Positions 31,833 to 40,204 of a stretch of DNA of 64,000 nt are shown here, piece by piece. Where the stretch lies: positions 34,374 to 98,373 of the forward strand of contig JBCCXT010000007.1 in the NCBI GenBank assembly GCA_039191215.1. The letters run 5' to 3'. Position 1 is the stretch's first letter. Each line of letters begins with the position of its first letter. This stretch comes from HKCCE3408 sp039191215. GTDB lineage: Bacteria > Pseudomonadota > Alphaproteobacteria > Rhodobacterales > Rhodobacteraceae. Position numbers and translations under genes: made by a program. Below the pieces are notes generated by a model. That model saw nothing but the letters and a program-made list of their open reading frames with translations, did no database searches and was not told the DNA's origin.

Positions 31833-32633
31833 TCAAGCCACCGGCGCAAGCCTGCGCAGCAGCGTCTCATGCAGTTCGGGCGGTGCCGCCAGAATACCGG
31901 TCTGGCGCGCGTCCAGGCGGTTGAAGGACAGCACGCCGCCTTTTGGCGTGGTCACCCGCACCCCGGCCTCGCTGGCGATCAAAGCACCGGCGGCGACGTC
32001 CCAGTCCCAAACCGCGCGCAGGCTCAGCATCGCGGCAAACCTGCCTTCGCCGACAAGCGCCAGGCGGTTGGCCAGAGAGGAGCGGAAAGCGCGCCGCATC
32101 GGTGTGACGCCGCCGGGCCAGCGATCGGGGTCGAAATTTGGTCGCGAGGCGAGGATCTCGGCGCTTTCATCAGCGCCGATATCGCCGTGTATTGGCACCC
32201 CGTTCAGGGTTGCACCACCGCCGCGACGGGCGGCATAAAGCCGCTCTAGTGCAGGCAGATAGACCACACCTGCGCTGACCTGGCCGTTTTGCACAATGGC
32301 CATCGAATGCGCCCAAGACGGGCTGCCTTCGATAAAGGCACGCGTGCCGTCGATCGGATCGACGACAAAAATGGCGTCGCAGCCCAGCCGATCGGGCCCG
32401 TCCGGCGTCTCCTCCGACAGCCAGCCATAGGCCGCGCGCGCACCGGTCAATTCTGTGCGTAGGGCGGTATCAACCTCGAGATCTGCCGCCGTTACCGGGC
32501 CCTGACCGTCGGGCTTTTCGGTGCCCTCACGGTCGCCGCTAAAGTGGCGCAGGGCGATATCGCCCGCGACCTCTGCTGCTTGGATCAGGAGCGCAAGATC
32601 AGCGTCGTCGCGCTCGGCTTCAGGCGCCTGCAA
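31833..32633 (-). CDS. cysQ: inositol-monophosphatase family / 3'(2'),5'-bisphosphate nucleotidase CysQ-like
   Basis: 266 aa. Metal-dependent phosphatase motifs are visible: GPVTAADLEVD, WLSEETPD, the signature VVDPIDGTRAFIEG and near the C-terminus VWDWDVAAGALIASEAG. It probably hydrolyses 3'-phosphoadenosine 5'-phosphate, although inositol-phosphate activity cannot be excluded. The only plausible start is TTG 32633, inside the 3' end of pmbA (14-base overlap), with GGGG seven bases upstream. The coupling suggests low, pmbA-dependent translation. Confidence 0.85.
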   Translation of the reverse strand: MQAPEAERDDADLALLIQAAEVAGDIALRHFSGDREGTEKPDGQGPVTAADLEVDTALRTELTGARAAYGWLSEETPDGPDRLGCDAIFVVDPIDGTRAFIEGSPSWAHSMAIVQNGQVSAGVVYLPALERLYAARRGGGATLNGVPIHGDIGADESAEILASRPNFDPDRWPGGVTPMRRAFRSSLANRLALVGEGRFAAMLSLRAVWDWDVAAGALIASEAGVRVTTPKGGVLSFNRLDARQTGILAAPPELHETLLRRLAPVA

Positions 32634-33963
32634 TCGTCAGCCCCTCAACCAAAATTGAGGGAACCACGTTGCTTAGATGGGGCCGCGCGTCATTGGCCGG
32701 GCGGATCGTGCCCAGCATGGCGCGCAGATTGCCCGCGATGGTGCATTCGTTGACCGGATAGGCGATCTGGCCGCCTTTGATCCAGAAGCCGCTGGCGCCA
32801 CGGGAATAATCGCCCGTGGTCGGGTTGATCGACGCGCCGATGAGCGAGGTGACCAAAAGGCCCTCGCCCATATCGGCCATTATCTCTGCCGGGCTTTGCG
32901 AGCCTTGGGTTAGTGCCAGGCTTGCCGGTGCGGGCGAAGGCGGTCCGCCAACCCCGCGCGTGGCATTGCCGGTGGGCGCTATCGCGAGTTTGCGCGCCGT
33001 TGCCAGATCGAGAAGCCAGCCTGAGAGCACCCCATCCTCGACTAAGGCGCGCTGATGGGTCGCCAGGCCTTCGGCATCGAAGTAGCGCGCCGAGGAGATG
33101 CGCGGGCGGTGCGGATCTTCGGTTAGACCGACCCCTTTGGGCAGCACCATCTCACCCATCGCATCCCGAAGCCACGAGGCACCACGCGCGACCGAGGCGC
33201 CGTTGATGGCGGCGATCAGGTGACCCACCAGACTGCTGGCGATGCGTTCATCATAAAGGACGGGATAGGCCCCGGTCGGCGGTTTGCGCGCACCGGCACG
33301 GGCGGCGGCGCGTTCGCCCGCGATGCGGCCGATTTCCTCGGCTCCCGGAAGATCGGCCAGATGGGCGCGCGATTCGCCGTTGTAATCGCGCTCCATGCCC
33401 AATCCCTCGCCCGAGATCGCAACTGCCGACCGGCCGTGACTTGTCCGGGCATACCCACCGGAAAATCCGTTGCTGGCGGCCAAGAATATGTCGCGCCTTG
33501 TTTGCCCGGCACTGGCTGATTGCACTTTTGCCACGCCCGGCACCGCCGCCGCGGCGGTTTCGGTAGCAAGCGCTTGTTCCTCAAGCTCGGCCGGGTCGAG
33601 CTTGGCCTCATCGGTCAGATCGAGACCCACCGCATCTCGTTTGGCAGACAATTGGCTGGCATCAGCGAGCCCCAGATGCGGGTCCTCAGGCGCCAGCCTG
33701 GCCATCGCAACGGCGCGCTCCGCCATCTCGGCCATGGTCGCTTGCGTCAGATCGGAAGACGCGACGGTCGCCTGGCGCAGACCGACCAGAACCCGCAGGC
33801 CGATCTCGGTCGCCTCGGCGCTTTCGGCGCTTTCCAAGGCCCCTTCCAACACATCGACGGAAACCGATTGTGCCGTCACCGCTATGGCGTCAGCAGCATC
33901 TGCACCGGCGGATTTGGCCGCGCTTAGCAGCGCATCGGTCAGGGCGGGCAAATCGGCGGACAT
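32620..33963 (-). CDS. pmbA: TldD/PmbA (TldE) family protein
   Basis: 447 aa. Family features include SNGFSGGYARTSHG, GRSAVAISGEGLGMERDYNG, PTGAYPVLYDERIASSLVGH, PRISSARYFDAEGLAT, NATRGVGGPPSPAP and ASGFWIKGGQIAYPVNECTI (quoted in part). It has the PmbA/TldE pattern without the HExxxH zinc site of TldD, so it is the non-catalytic partner of the TldD/E protease that processes peptide substrates. The ATG at 33963 follows GAAAGG. No tldD is in the window. Confidence 0.9.
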   Translation of the reverse strand: MSADLPALTDALLSAAKSAGADAADAIAVTAQSVSVDVLEGALESAESAEATEIGLRVLVGLRQATVASSDLTQATMAEMAERAVAMARLAPEDPHLGLADASQLSAKRDAVGLDLTDEAKLDPAELEEQALATETAAAAVPGVAKVQSASAGQTRRDIFLAASNGFSGGYARTSHGRSAVAISGEGLGMERDYNGESRAHLADLPGAEEIGRIAGERAAARAGARKPPTGAYPVLYDERIASSLVGHLIAAINGASVARGASWLRDAMGEMVLPKGVGLTEDPHRPRISSARYFDAEGLATHQRALVEDGVLSGWLLDLATARKLAIAPTGNATRGVGGPPSPAPASLALTQGSQSPAEIMADMGEGLLVTSLIGASINPTTGDYSRGASGFWIKGGQIAYPVNECTIAGNLRAMLGTIRPANDARPHLSNVVPSILVEGLTIAGA

Positions 33964-34042
33964 GGCCAGGCCTTTCAAAAACGGGAAGAGAGCCTGGACT
34001 TAGGCCCAAGCTGCGCGGGGGACAAGCGACGTCGCGGGAATG

Positions 34043-34078
34043 CGGTGCGCGCGGGCTCAAAAAAATGCGCGCGCACCG
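34043..34078. terminator. 10-base perfect hairpin after the DUF2125 gene
   Basis: Stem CGGTGCGCGC (34043-34052) / GCGCGCACCG (34069-34078), with a 16-base loop containing a run of seven A on the plus strand (T on the minus strand). It lies ten bases beyond the DUF2125 stop and before pmbA, so it may end the DUF2125 transcript, although the T-run is inside the loop rather than after the stem. Confidence 0.4.
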
Positions 34079-34088
34079 GGTTGGTTGG

Positions 34089-35606
34089 TTATTGCAGCGG
34101 GATGCCGTTGGCTGTTATGCCGCCTCCGGGTGTGAACTCGATCGTGGATTCCAGCGTGTCCGGCCCGGCACCGGGGCGTGCGAACATACCGGTCATCGCG
34201 CTGACCATCCCGGCTTGTTCCAACGGCAACAGCCCTGCCTGGGTAAGGTTATCCAACAGACCTTGCAGGCCGCTCAGCCCCAGATCGACGCGACCCACAG
34301 GGCTTGGCGGGAACCGGCCCGGCTCAAAAGTGACAGCGCCCTGGCCGGTTAGTTCGGCGCCGACGGCACGGATCAAAAGCTCATTGAGCGACAGGCTGCG
34401 CATCTCACCCGGCGGTCCGCGCATGGTTGTCGGATCCATCGCCATGAGATTGACAAACAATTGCACCGTGCCCGTCAGGTCCAGCTGCACGGTGGCCGGA
34501 TCACGCGGCAGCGTCTGGGACGGATCGACCATTGACCAGACAGCCTCGTTGACGACCAGATCGGTATATCCCAAGCCTATGGCGATGTCAGACGGCTCGG
34601 GCTGTGGCGCGGTTGGCATGGTGAAAACAAGCCCGGTCGTGGCAGCGCTCAATTCCACCGGAACGGGGATGTCACTCGAGGCGATGGCGATTTCGGCATT
34701 GCGCGCGGAGATGTCATAGCTGATGCCGGTGGCGCCGAAGGCCACGTTTGCCGCACCGCCGCCATTGCTGCTGGATATGGTAACCGGTGACGGACCCTCG
34801 ACCTGCAGATCGAAGGCGGCGCTGTCATAGGTCATCGAGCCGGTGATATCGACCCCCCCGGGCGTCACATTTGCCTGGCCCGGGTTTTGCAGGGTCATCG
34901 ATTGCACGTAGTTGCGCCAAGACATCATCGTGCCCTCCGCAGCCAGTGTCGTGGCCCCAAGGGCAAGTGTCATCTTGCCCGATTCTGATCCATCGCCGCC
35001 ATCAAAGCTGACTGTCATCGCGCTGAAACTGCCATCGGTATCGGTGATCCGGTCAAGACCCGTTCCGGTCAGCACATAGGTCGCCGCGACATCACGCATC
35101 GCTATTTCCATGTCGAAACTCGCGCCGGGCGGCATCTCGGGCATTTCACCCGGCACCACTGAGATGCTGTCAGCGATGTATGTATAGGTGATGTTCTCGG
35201 GATCGCCCGCAGCCGTTACGCTCAGCCCGGAAAAACTCGCCAGCACGCCGCCGCTCGACATCGCGGCCAGATCCGGGTCCCCTTCCAAATCGAAAGAGAT
35301 TGGGAAGGGTGAGGCGAGCACAATCGACACGCTGCCATCGCCGTTTTCAACCAGCTCGATCGGCCCCATCATGGTCCGGCTGGTCATATCCGGCCCGACG
35401 CCATCGCCCGAGATTTCTTGGACAAATGTCATGTTGGACACTTGCAGGCCGCTGCCGGTAGACGCCACATCAGCTTCGAGTGTGGCGCCGAGCAGAGCGG
35501 CGTTCGTCTGCCAATCATCGAACAATTGCTGAGCGGTTAAATCTGCCGCGGCAGGTGTCGCGATCGCGCCTAGGGCGACGATCGATAGACTGCGGAAACG
35601 GTTCAT
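34089..35606 (-). CDS. DUF2125 exported protein
   Basis: 505 aa. The signal peptide MNRFRSLSIVALGAIATPAAA indicates export. The mature protein is low in lysine and rich in Ser, Thr, Gly and Asp, with many alternating beta segments (GSVSIVLASPFPISFDLEG, MTVSFDGGDGSESGKM, FTMPTAPQPEPSDI) and an alpha-helical segment before the end (GLQGLLDNLTQAGLLPLEQA). This pattern matches DUF2125, related to large AsmA-like or lipid-binding beta folds. Function unknown. An AGGAGG lies upstream; an alternative ATG at 35615 would add three residues. Confidence 0.75.
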   Translation of the reverse strand: MNRFRSLSIVALGAIATPAAADLTAQQLFDDWQTNAALLGATLEADVASTGSGLQVSNMTFVQEISGDGVGPDMTSRTMMGPIELVENGDGSVSIVLASPFPISFDLEGDPDLAAMSSGGVLASFSGLSVTAAGDPENITYTYIADSISVVPGEMPEMPPGASFDMEIAMRDVAATYVLTGTGLDRITDTDGSFSAMTVSFDGGDGSESGKMTLALGATTLAAEGTMMSWRNYVQSMTLQNPGQANVTPGGVDITGSMTYDSAAFDLQVEGPSPVTISSSNGGGAANVAFGATGISYDISARNAEIAIASSDIPVPVELSAATTGLVFTMPTAPQPEPSDIAIGLGYTDLVVNEAVWSMVDPSQTLPRDPATVQLDLTGTVQLFVNLMAMDPTTMRGPPGEMRSLSLNELLIRAVGAELTGQGAVTFEPGRFPPSPVGRVDLGLSGLQGLLDNLTQAGLLPLEQAGMVSAMTGMFARPGAGPDTLESTIEFTPGGGITANGIPLQ

Positions 35607-35722
35607 CTTTGACATGTCCTCCTGTCGAGGTGAGTTTGGCGGCGATGATGACGTCACCCTTGTAGGCGTCAAGTACGGAATATCCGCCCATTGCGGCGCT
35701 AAAGTGACGGAAGGGACTGTAA

Positions 35723-36478
35723 ATGTCTGACTTGAAGGGGAAAACAGTGATGATATCGGGCGCAAGCCGCGGTATCGGGGAGGCCGCGGCAGAGGCATTT
35801 GCAGCCGAAGGCAGCCACGTTGTGCTTCTCGCGCGCAGCCAGGGGGCAATTTCTCAAATCGCTGAACGGATCGGTGGGCAAGCGCTGGCCGTTCCATGCG
35901 ATGTGTCTCGCTATAGCGATGTATCGGATGCGGTCGCTGCTACAGAGGCGCGGTTTGGCGGCGTTGATGTCCTGATTAACAATGCTGGGGTCATTGAGCC
36001 GATCGCGCGGATGGAGGCCTCTGTCCCCGAAAGTTGGAGCCAGGTCATCGATATCAATCTCAAGGGCGTCTATTTTGGTATGCGCGCGGTGATGCCCGGC
36101 ATGATTGCGCGCGGCGGCGGTACGGTTATCACCATCTCCTCAGGGGCGGCGCATAACGCGTTGGAGGCGTGGAGCCATTATTGCACGTCTAAGGCCGGTG
36201 CGGCGATGCTGACGATGTGCCTGCACAAAGAGGCGGCAGATCAGGGCATCAGGGCGATGGGCCTCTCGCCCGGCACGGTTGCCACAAAGATGCAACGCGA
36301 GATAAAGGCATCGGGGCTCAACCCGGTCAGCAAGCTGGATTGGTCGGATCATATTCCCGCGGATTGGCCGGCCCGCGCGCTGGTCTGGATGTGCGGACCG
36401 GCGGCAGACGGCCATCTCGGCGAGGAATTAAGCCTGCGCGACGAAAGCCTACGGCGCCAGATTGGTCTTGTGGAATGA
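35723..36478 (+). CDS. short-chain dehydrogenase/reductase
   Basis: 251 aa classical SDR. The nucleotide site is MISGASRGIGEAAA, followed by CDVSRYSDV, LINNAGVIEP and ITISSGAAHNAL. The catalytic residues are in the YxxxK motif SHYCTSKAGAAM. It should be an NAD(P)-dependent alcohol/ketone oxidoreductase with unknown substrate. It overlaps the crotonase gene by ATGA, which suggests both act on the same acyl or hydroxyacyl compound. It is divergent from the DUF2125 gene, with a 116-base gap. Confidence 0.88.
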   Translation: MSDLKGKTVMISGASRGIGEAAAEAFAAEGSHVVLLARSQGAISQIAERIGGQALAVPCDVSRYSDVSDAVAATEARFGGVDVLINNAGVIEPIARMEASVPESWSQVIDINLKGVYFGMRAVMPGMIARGGGTVITISSGAAHNALEAWSHYCTSKAGAAMLTMCLHKEAADQGIRAMGLSPGTVATKMQREIKASGLNPVSKLDWSDHIPADWPARALVWMCGPAADGHLGEELSLRDESLRRQIGLVE

Positions 36479-37095
36479 TCACTCTCGACAAAGCGCCCGG
36501 AGGTCTTTGGCTTGTCACGATCGCGCGGGCGGAGAAGGCCAATTCGCTGACCGCGGCGATGTTGACGGAATTGTTGCACATCGCCGAGGCTGCTGCAGAC
36601 GAGGCCCGGGCGCTTGTCCTCACCGGCGCGGGCAACAAGGTATTTTCTGCGGGCGCCGATTTGGATGAGGCGCGCAACGGCCTCACGGTCGACCCGATTT
36701 GGGAGCGGCTCTCGGGCGCCATCGCGTCCCTGCCTATCCCGACCATTGCGGCGCTCAATGGTACCTGTGCGGGGGGTGCGTTTGGCATGATGCTGGCCTG
36801 CGACATGCGCCTCACGGTGCCGCATGCGTCATTCTTTTACCCCGTGGCCAAGCTTGGTTATTTGCCGCAGCCCTCTGATCCTGGCCGCATGCGGGCCCTT
36901 ATCGGGCTGGGCCGGTCGAAACTGATCCTGCTTGCGGCTGAAAAGATCGGCGCCGAAGAGGCCCTGGATTGGGGGCTTGTCGATCGAATCGTGCTGCCGG
37001 AGGCACTGATGGCTGCCGCAAAATCCTTGCTGGCAACCGCATTGGCGGGCGAGCGGGAAACGATGTCTCAGATCAAGGCGTTGGTTGACGGGTAA
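36475..37095 (+). CDS. enoyl-CoA hydratase/isomerase (crotonase) family, short
   Basis: 206 aa crotonase-fold protein, clearly shorter than the usual ~260 aa. It starts MITLDKAPGGLWLVTIARAE and contains the CoA/oxyanion elements FSAGADLDEAR and NGTCAGGAFGMMLACDMRL, then YPVAKLGYLP. Aligned by eye, the two catalytic glutamates of true hydratases appear to be replaced (V in YPVAK, and L in the RSKLILLAAE helix), so the reaction may not be hydration. It is coupled to the preceding SDR. Confidence 0.8.
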   Translation: MITLDKAPGGLWLVTIARAEKANSLTAAMLTELLHIAEAAADEARALVLTGAGNKVFSAGADLDEARNGLTVDPIWERLSGAIASLPIPTIAALNGTCAGGAFGMMLACDMRLTVPHASFFYPVAKLGYLPQPSDPGRMRALIGLGRSKLILLAAEKIGAEEALDWGLVDRIVLPEALMAAAKSLLATALAGERETMSQIKALVDG

Positions 37096-37648
37096 TGCGG
37101 TCTCGGGGGGCCTTGAACCCCCACTCGGCCGCTGGGCGCCTGGCATCTTCTTGCAATAAACTGGTCAGAAGCAAACCTGCGTGATCTGGCGCAGCGACGC
37201 AGATGTCTTCCGCGGCAGCGCGGGCCTGAGAGGGCTCCCCGAATGGGGGCTTGAACAGGCCCGCTCCCCCTTGCGACAGGGCGAAAACCACCAGCAGGCG
37301 CAGCTCTGAAAGGCTGCCGCGCGCGCTTCTTCCAGCCGCGGCGCGCGTCGGGAGTTGGCGCAAGAAAATCCACCAGGTGCTTTTTCACCCAATCGACAAA
37401 CCTGGCGATCCTGGGATGCGCCCGCAATGCGCCGGGCGATTTATGGGCACGTGCAAGCGCCGTCTCCGAAAGTGTCGCTCGGATCTCGTGGTGACAGATC
37501 CGCGGTGTTAGCTAGCAAACGCAACGCGTGACCCGCACCCTACTCACAAGTGAATGAAATCCTACTTTGTTCCCTACCGTTATCAGGTGCACCCCTACCT
37601 TGGGAATCGATGCTCTGCGAGTGCCATGCGCAACGAAAGGCTGTGGCG
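37096..37648. other. eroded stretch, no intact gene
   Basis: About 550 bases. The minus strand holds pieces that look formerly coding in different frames: LRAHPRIARFVDWVKKHL, which resembles the end of a LysR-type regulator, and LSELRLLVVFALSQGGAG with GEPSQARAAAEDICVAAPD. None forms a complete gene with a start signal. I treat it as degraded sequence at the edge of the second plastic region. Confidence 0.4.
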
Positions 37649-37828
37649 ATGAGCGTGCAGAGCATCATCACATGGCGCTTTTTAGAGGTTGAGGCTGAGT
37701 ATGCCCGCCTTGAGGCGCTGATCGGCAAGAACAATGCCGAGTTGGCGGAACTGCATTCTGCTGCGAAAGGACTTGCGCGCATGACCGGCGCAGAGTGGGC
37801 TGATGATCGCGAAGATCACGCGGAATAG
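37649..37828 (+). CDS. small hypothetical protein, 59 aa
   Basis: Starts MSVQSIITWRFLEVEAEYAR and is followed by a glutamate/alanine-rich, probably helical stretch (LEALIGKNNAELAELHSAAK), ending DDREDHAE. AAAGG lies eight bases before the ATG. The composition looks coding. A longer minus-strand frame overlaps it completely in antisense and looks less protein-like. No family is recognised. Confidence 0.4.
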   Translation: MSVQSIITWRFLEVEAEYARLEALIGKNNAELAELHSAAKGLARMTGAEWADDREDHAE

Positions 37829-38324
37829 GCGTCGGCGAATGCAGGCGTGAAGTCGGAGGATATCCCCACGATGTTGAAAATAATCGAGCTCATTCTGAAA
37901 TAGAACGGTTTGGCTCTCGCGCCGCGCGAAATCGCTGATGCCATTTGAAAGCGATGGTGGCCCGATGCTTTTGGCCAAAAGGTCGGCAGCATCGTCTGGC
38001 GAATGCACAACCGCGACCAGCTTGTGAAGATACCAGTTCAGGGAGTGTCGAAGTACCAACTCCCTAAGAATAATGAAGCCCCTGACGAGAAACTTGGTGG
38101 TAATGCGTAAATAGACTTCTTTTCCGAAACCCAAGCGAAAGGCCGTGAAGCCGTGCCGCGGGTGTCGAACATGAGGAAGAACTAGGCCCTCGCTCATGGG
38201 GGCCGGGGGAAGCGTTTCCGTCGCCAGGTTTGCACCGAGTAGCGCGGGGTCAGACTCCCTGTTGATCTTGAACTCATCCGATCAGCGAATTTGACCCGAC
38301 ACTGGCATCTTCCTTTGCTTCCAA
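37829..38324. other. no convincing gene; doubtful minus-strand frame
   Basis: About 500 bases, noticeably less GC-rich than the surroundings. An open minus-strand frame (37682-38197, start MSEGLVLPHVRHPRHG, containing FLVRGFIILRELVLRHSLNW) exists but matches nothing I know and overlaps the 59-aa gene in antisense. Near 38250-38300 the sequence GTCAGACTCCCTGTTGATC resembles IS-end material, but no element could be defined. Confidence 0.35.
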
Positions 38325-39330
38325 AATGACCAAGCAAAGCGTCTACAAATCTAAGGGCACCTCACTTTCTCACATCCTCGCAAGCACGGACGCTCTCGTT
38401 GGCCAAGGTCGCCAGAATGAGCGACGACGAGGCGTATGAAGCGTTTTGCAACCTTCGCTGGGTCAACACGGACGGACAGCCTGAATTTCTCCGCTGCGGT
38501 TGTGTCGGCGCCTACAACATGCGGACCTGCAAGAAGTTCAAGTGCAAGGCGCGCGAGTATCAGCATCAGTTCTCGGTCACGTCCGGTACGATCTTTGCCA
38601 GCCGCAAGCTTCCCGTTCGCGATTGTCTTCTGGCCATCGTGTTCTTTGTAAACGGTGCCAAGGGGGTACGCCGCGCTTCAACCGAGGCGCGATCTGTACG
38701 TTCAGTACAAGACGTCTTTCGTCCTGGCTCACAAAATTCCTAAGGCCATCGGTGCCGCGCAAACCGACGAAGCCCCCCTTGACGGCGCGGTCGAAGTTGA
38801 TGGTGCCTATGTCGGCGGTCACATTCGCCCGAAGAATGAAGCCAAGGACCGGATCGACTATCGCCGCAAAAAAATCAGACCGGCGAGCGGCGCGTGGTTG
38901 TTGTCGCTCGTGAATGCCGTGGCCGCACCATCACCTTCGTCCACAAAGCCGAAGGTAAAGGCGTGGATAGCTTTAACAAGCACGTCGCCATGTCAGCCAC
39001 GATCCACGCCGATGAGGCCAGCCACTGGGACGCACTGCAGATGCGCTACCTGACAAAACGCATCAATCACGCGCACGCCATTAGACAGATGAAAGCAATG
39101 CCAATCAGGCGGAAAATTTTCTTTCACGTCTGCGTTGTGCAGAAATTGGGACGCATCACCATTTCTCTGGTCGGTATCTCGACGCCTATGCACTGGAAAT
39201 GGCTTGGCGAGAGGATAAGCGCCGGATCGGCAACGGCGCGCAGTTCTTGGCGGCGACCAGCGCCGCGCTTGAACATCCCATTAGTCGCCGCTGTAAGGGC
39301 AATTGGCAGCGGGCGGCGTTGCGTCGCTAG
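38325..39330 (+). pseudogene. IS1595-type transposase remnant with several frameshifts
   Basis: The pieces lie in order but in different frames. First comes an N-terminal part (MTKQSVYKSKG, then ARMSDDEAYEAFCNLRW) with a partly kept zinc ribbon and QHQFSVTSGTIFASRKLPV. Next is YKTSFVLAHKIPKAI and the first DDE region VEVDGAYVGGHIRPKNEAKD. Then come ITFVHKAEGKGVDS, IHADEASHWDAL and KRINHAHA. The last piece is NQAENFLSRLRCAEIGTHHH and GRYLDAYALEMAWREDKRR, to TAG at 39328. At least three frameshifts separate them. The order and motifs are those of the ISXO2/IS1595 DDE transposases. It is inactive. Confidence 0.82.
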
Positions 39331-39478
39331 CGCAAAAACCGCCGTTGTAGATCGCTGTGGCGATGGTGCTTGCCAAGATCCCAAGAACAAACCCAACGAA
39401 TGTCCAACGCGCGTTCTTTCGAAATGCGCCTTTCCGCCCTATTCTCTTACGTTTTTTAGCGGTCGCTGCGGCAAACAA
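39281..39478 (-). CDS. doubtful small membrane protein, 65 aa
   Basis: Starts at TTG and reads MFAAATAKKRKRIGRKG, then a clear membrane helix (WTFVGFVLGILASTIATAIY) and a short cysteine-containing tail. The basic segment before the helix gives a plausible topology. It overlaps the end of the IS1595 remnant in antisense by 50 bases, and no good ribosome-binding site is seen. It could be a fragment. Confidence 0.3.
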   Translation of the reverse strand: MFAAATAKKRKRIGRKGAFRKNARWTFVGFVLGILASTIATAIYNGGFCASDATPPAANCPYSGD

Positions 39479-39518
39479 AACATGTTGTTGAAGCGCTAAA
39501 AATTAGTCTTTCAAGGGC

Positions 39519-39947
39519 TTATAATCTGTCCTCGCAGAGCGGTTGCGCAAAGATCTCGAAAGTTTTCGAAGCACATGCGCGCGCTCCATTGTTGCTCTGC
39601 ATGCCCACCGTCCCATTCGCCTTGAGCCGGTAAAGCGCAACTTACATCCGCTTGTAGGTCTCCTGATACGCCAGCGGACTATCTATCGCCCGGGCAACCT
39701 CTGGCCCTTTATTGGAGCCGTTTCTGAGCGCTTCAAGCACCTTCCTTTAGAGCTCGCCTTTGGCAAAGGTCTTGGGCACCTGTTTGGCGCATGCGAAAGC
39801 CTCTGGGTCGTGCCCCCGCAGGCGCAAAAGCGCGTCAACGTGTTGGAGACCAGACGCGCAATCCCGAAGGCACTCAGCCCGGATGTAGAGCAAGGCGTTG
39901 CGGATTGTAGTCTCTGTGATGCGACCTGGGCGGACGTGATCTGTCAT
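39519..39947 (-). pseudogene. decayed hypothetical gene
   Basis: From ATG 39947 the frame reads MTDHVRPGRITETTIRNALL, HVDALLRLRGHDPEAF and KTFAKGEL, then stops at 39747. In a shifted frame it continues as KVLEALRNGSNKGPEVARAI and SPLAYQETYKRM, meets TAA, and goes on with VALYRLKANGTVG to a TAA at 39519. The helical pattern and the order of segments indicate one former gene of about 140 aa with one frameshift and one nonsense codon. It may be a small regulator or phage/plasmid-type protein (GPEVARAIDSPLAYQETYKRM looks like a winged helix); that is inference. Confidence 0.45.
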
Positions 39948-40204
39948 GCCGCCATGATACTGTTAATGGCGTGATAAGATCGCGTTGCTCTTGCTACCTA
40001 ATCCCGCAGATCTGGTGCAGCAACACGCGTGGCCCGCCTTTGCCGGACCTCAACATGGGAAAGAGGTGGTGCAGGTATTGGCGCGCATGGCCGGGGATCG
40101 GCCTCTCGCAAAGCACGAAAATCGGATCCGTCTCGCGCATCTCTCCCCCTTGTTTCACGCTGGCCGCTCAGAGCATAAGGCCCAAGGAACGGGGGACTAG
40201 CCTG

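Noticed and set aside
37096..37140. tRNA-like sequence (GGGGGCCTTGAACCCCCA)
   Set aside because: It resembles a T-arm at first glance, but no acceptor stem, anticodon arm or CCA end can be folded around it.
37376..37510. C-terminus of a LysR-type regulator
   Set aside because: LRAHPRIARFVDWVKKHL is suggestive, but no helix-turn-helix or effector domain precedes it on the minus strand.
37682..38197. 171-aa minus-strand open frame as a real gene
   Set aside because: Matches nothing known, overlaps a better small frame in antisense, and lies in an eroded zone. Kept only as a remark.
39985..40200. 71-aa plus-strand frame upstream of the MscS gene
   Set aside because: Looks coherent in part, but has no ribosome-binding site and no known relatives; more likely eroded sequence or leader.
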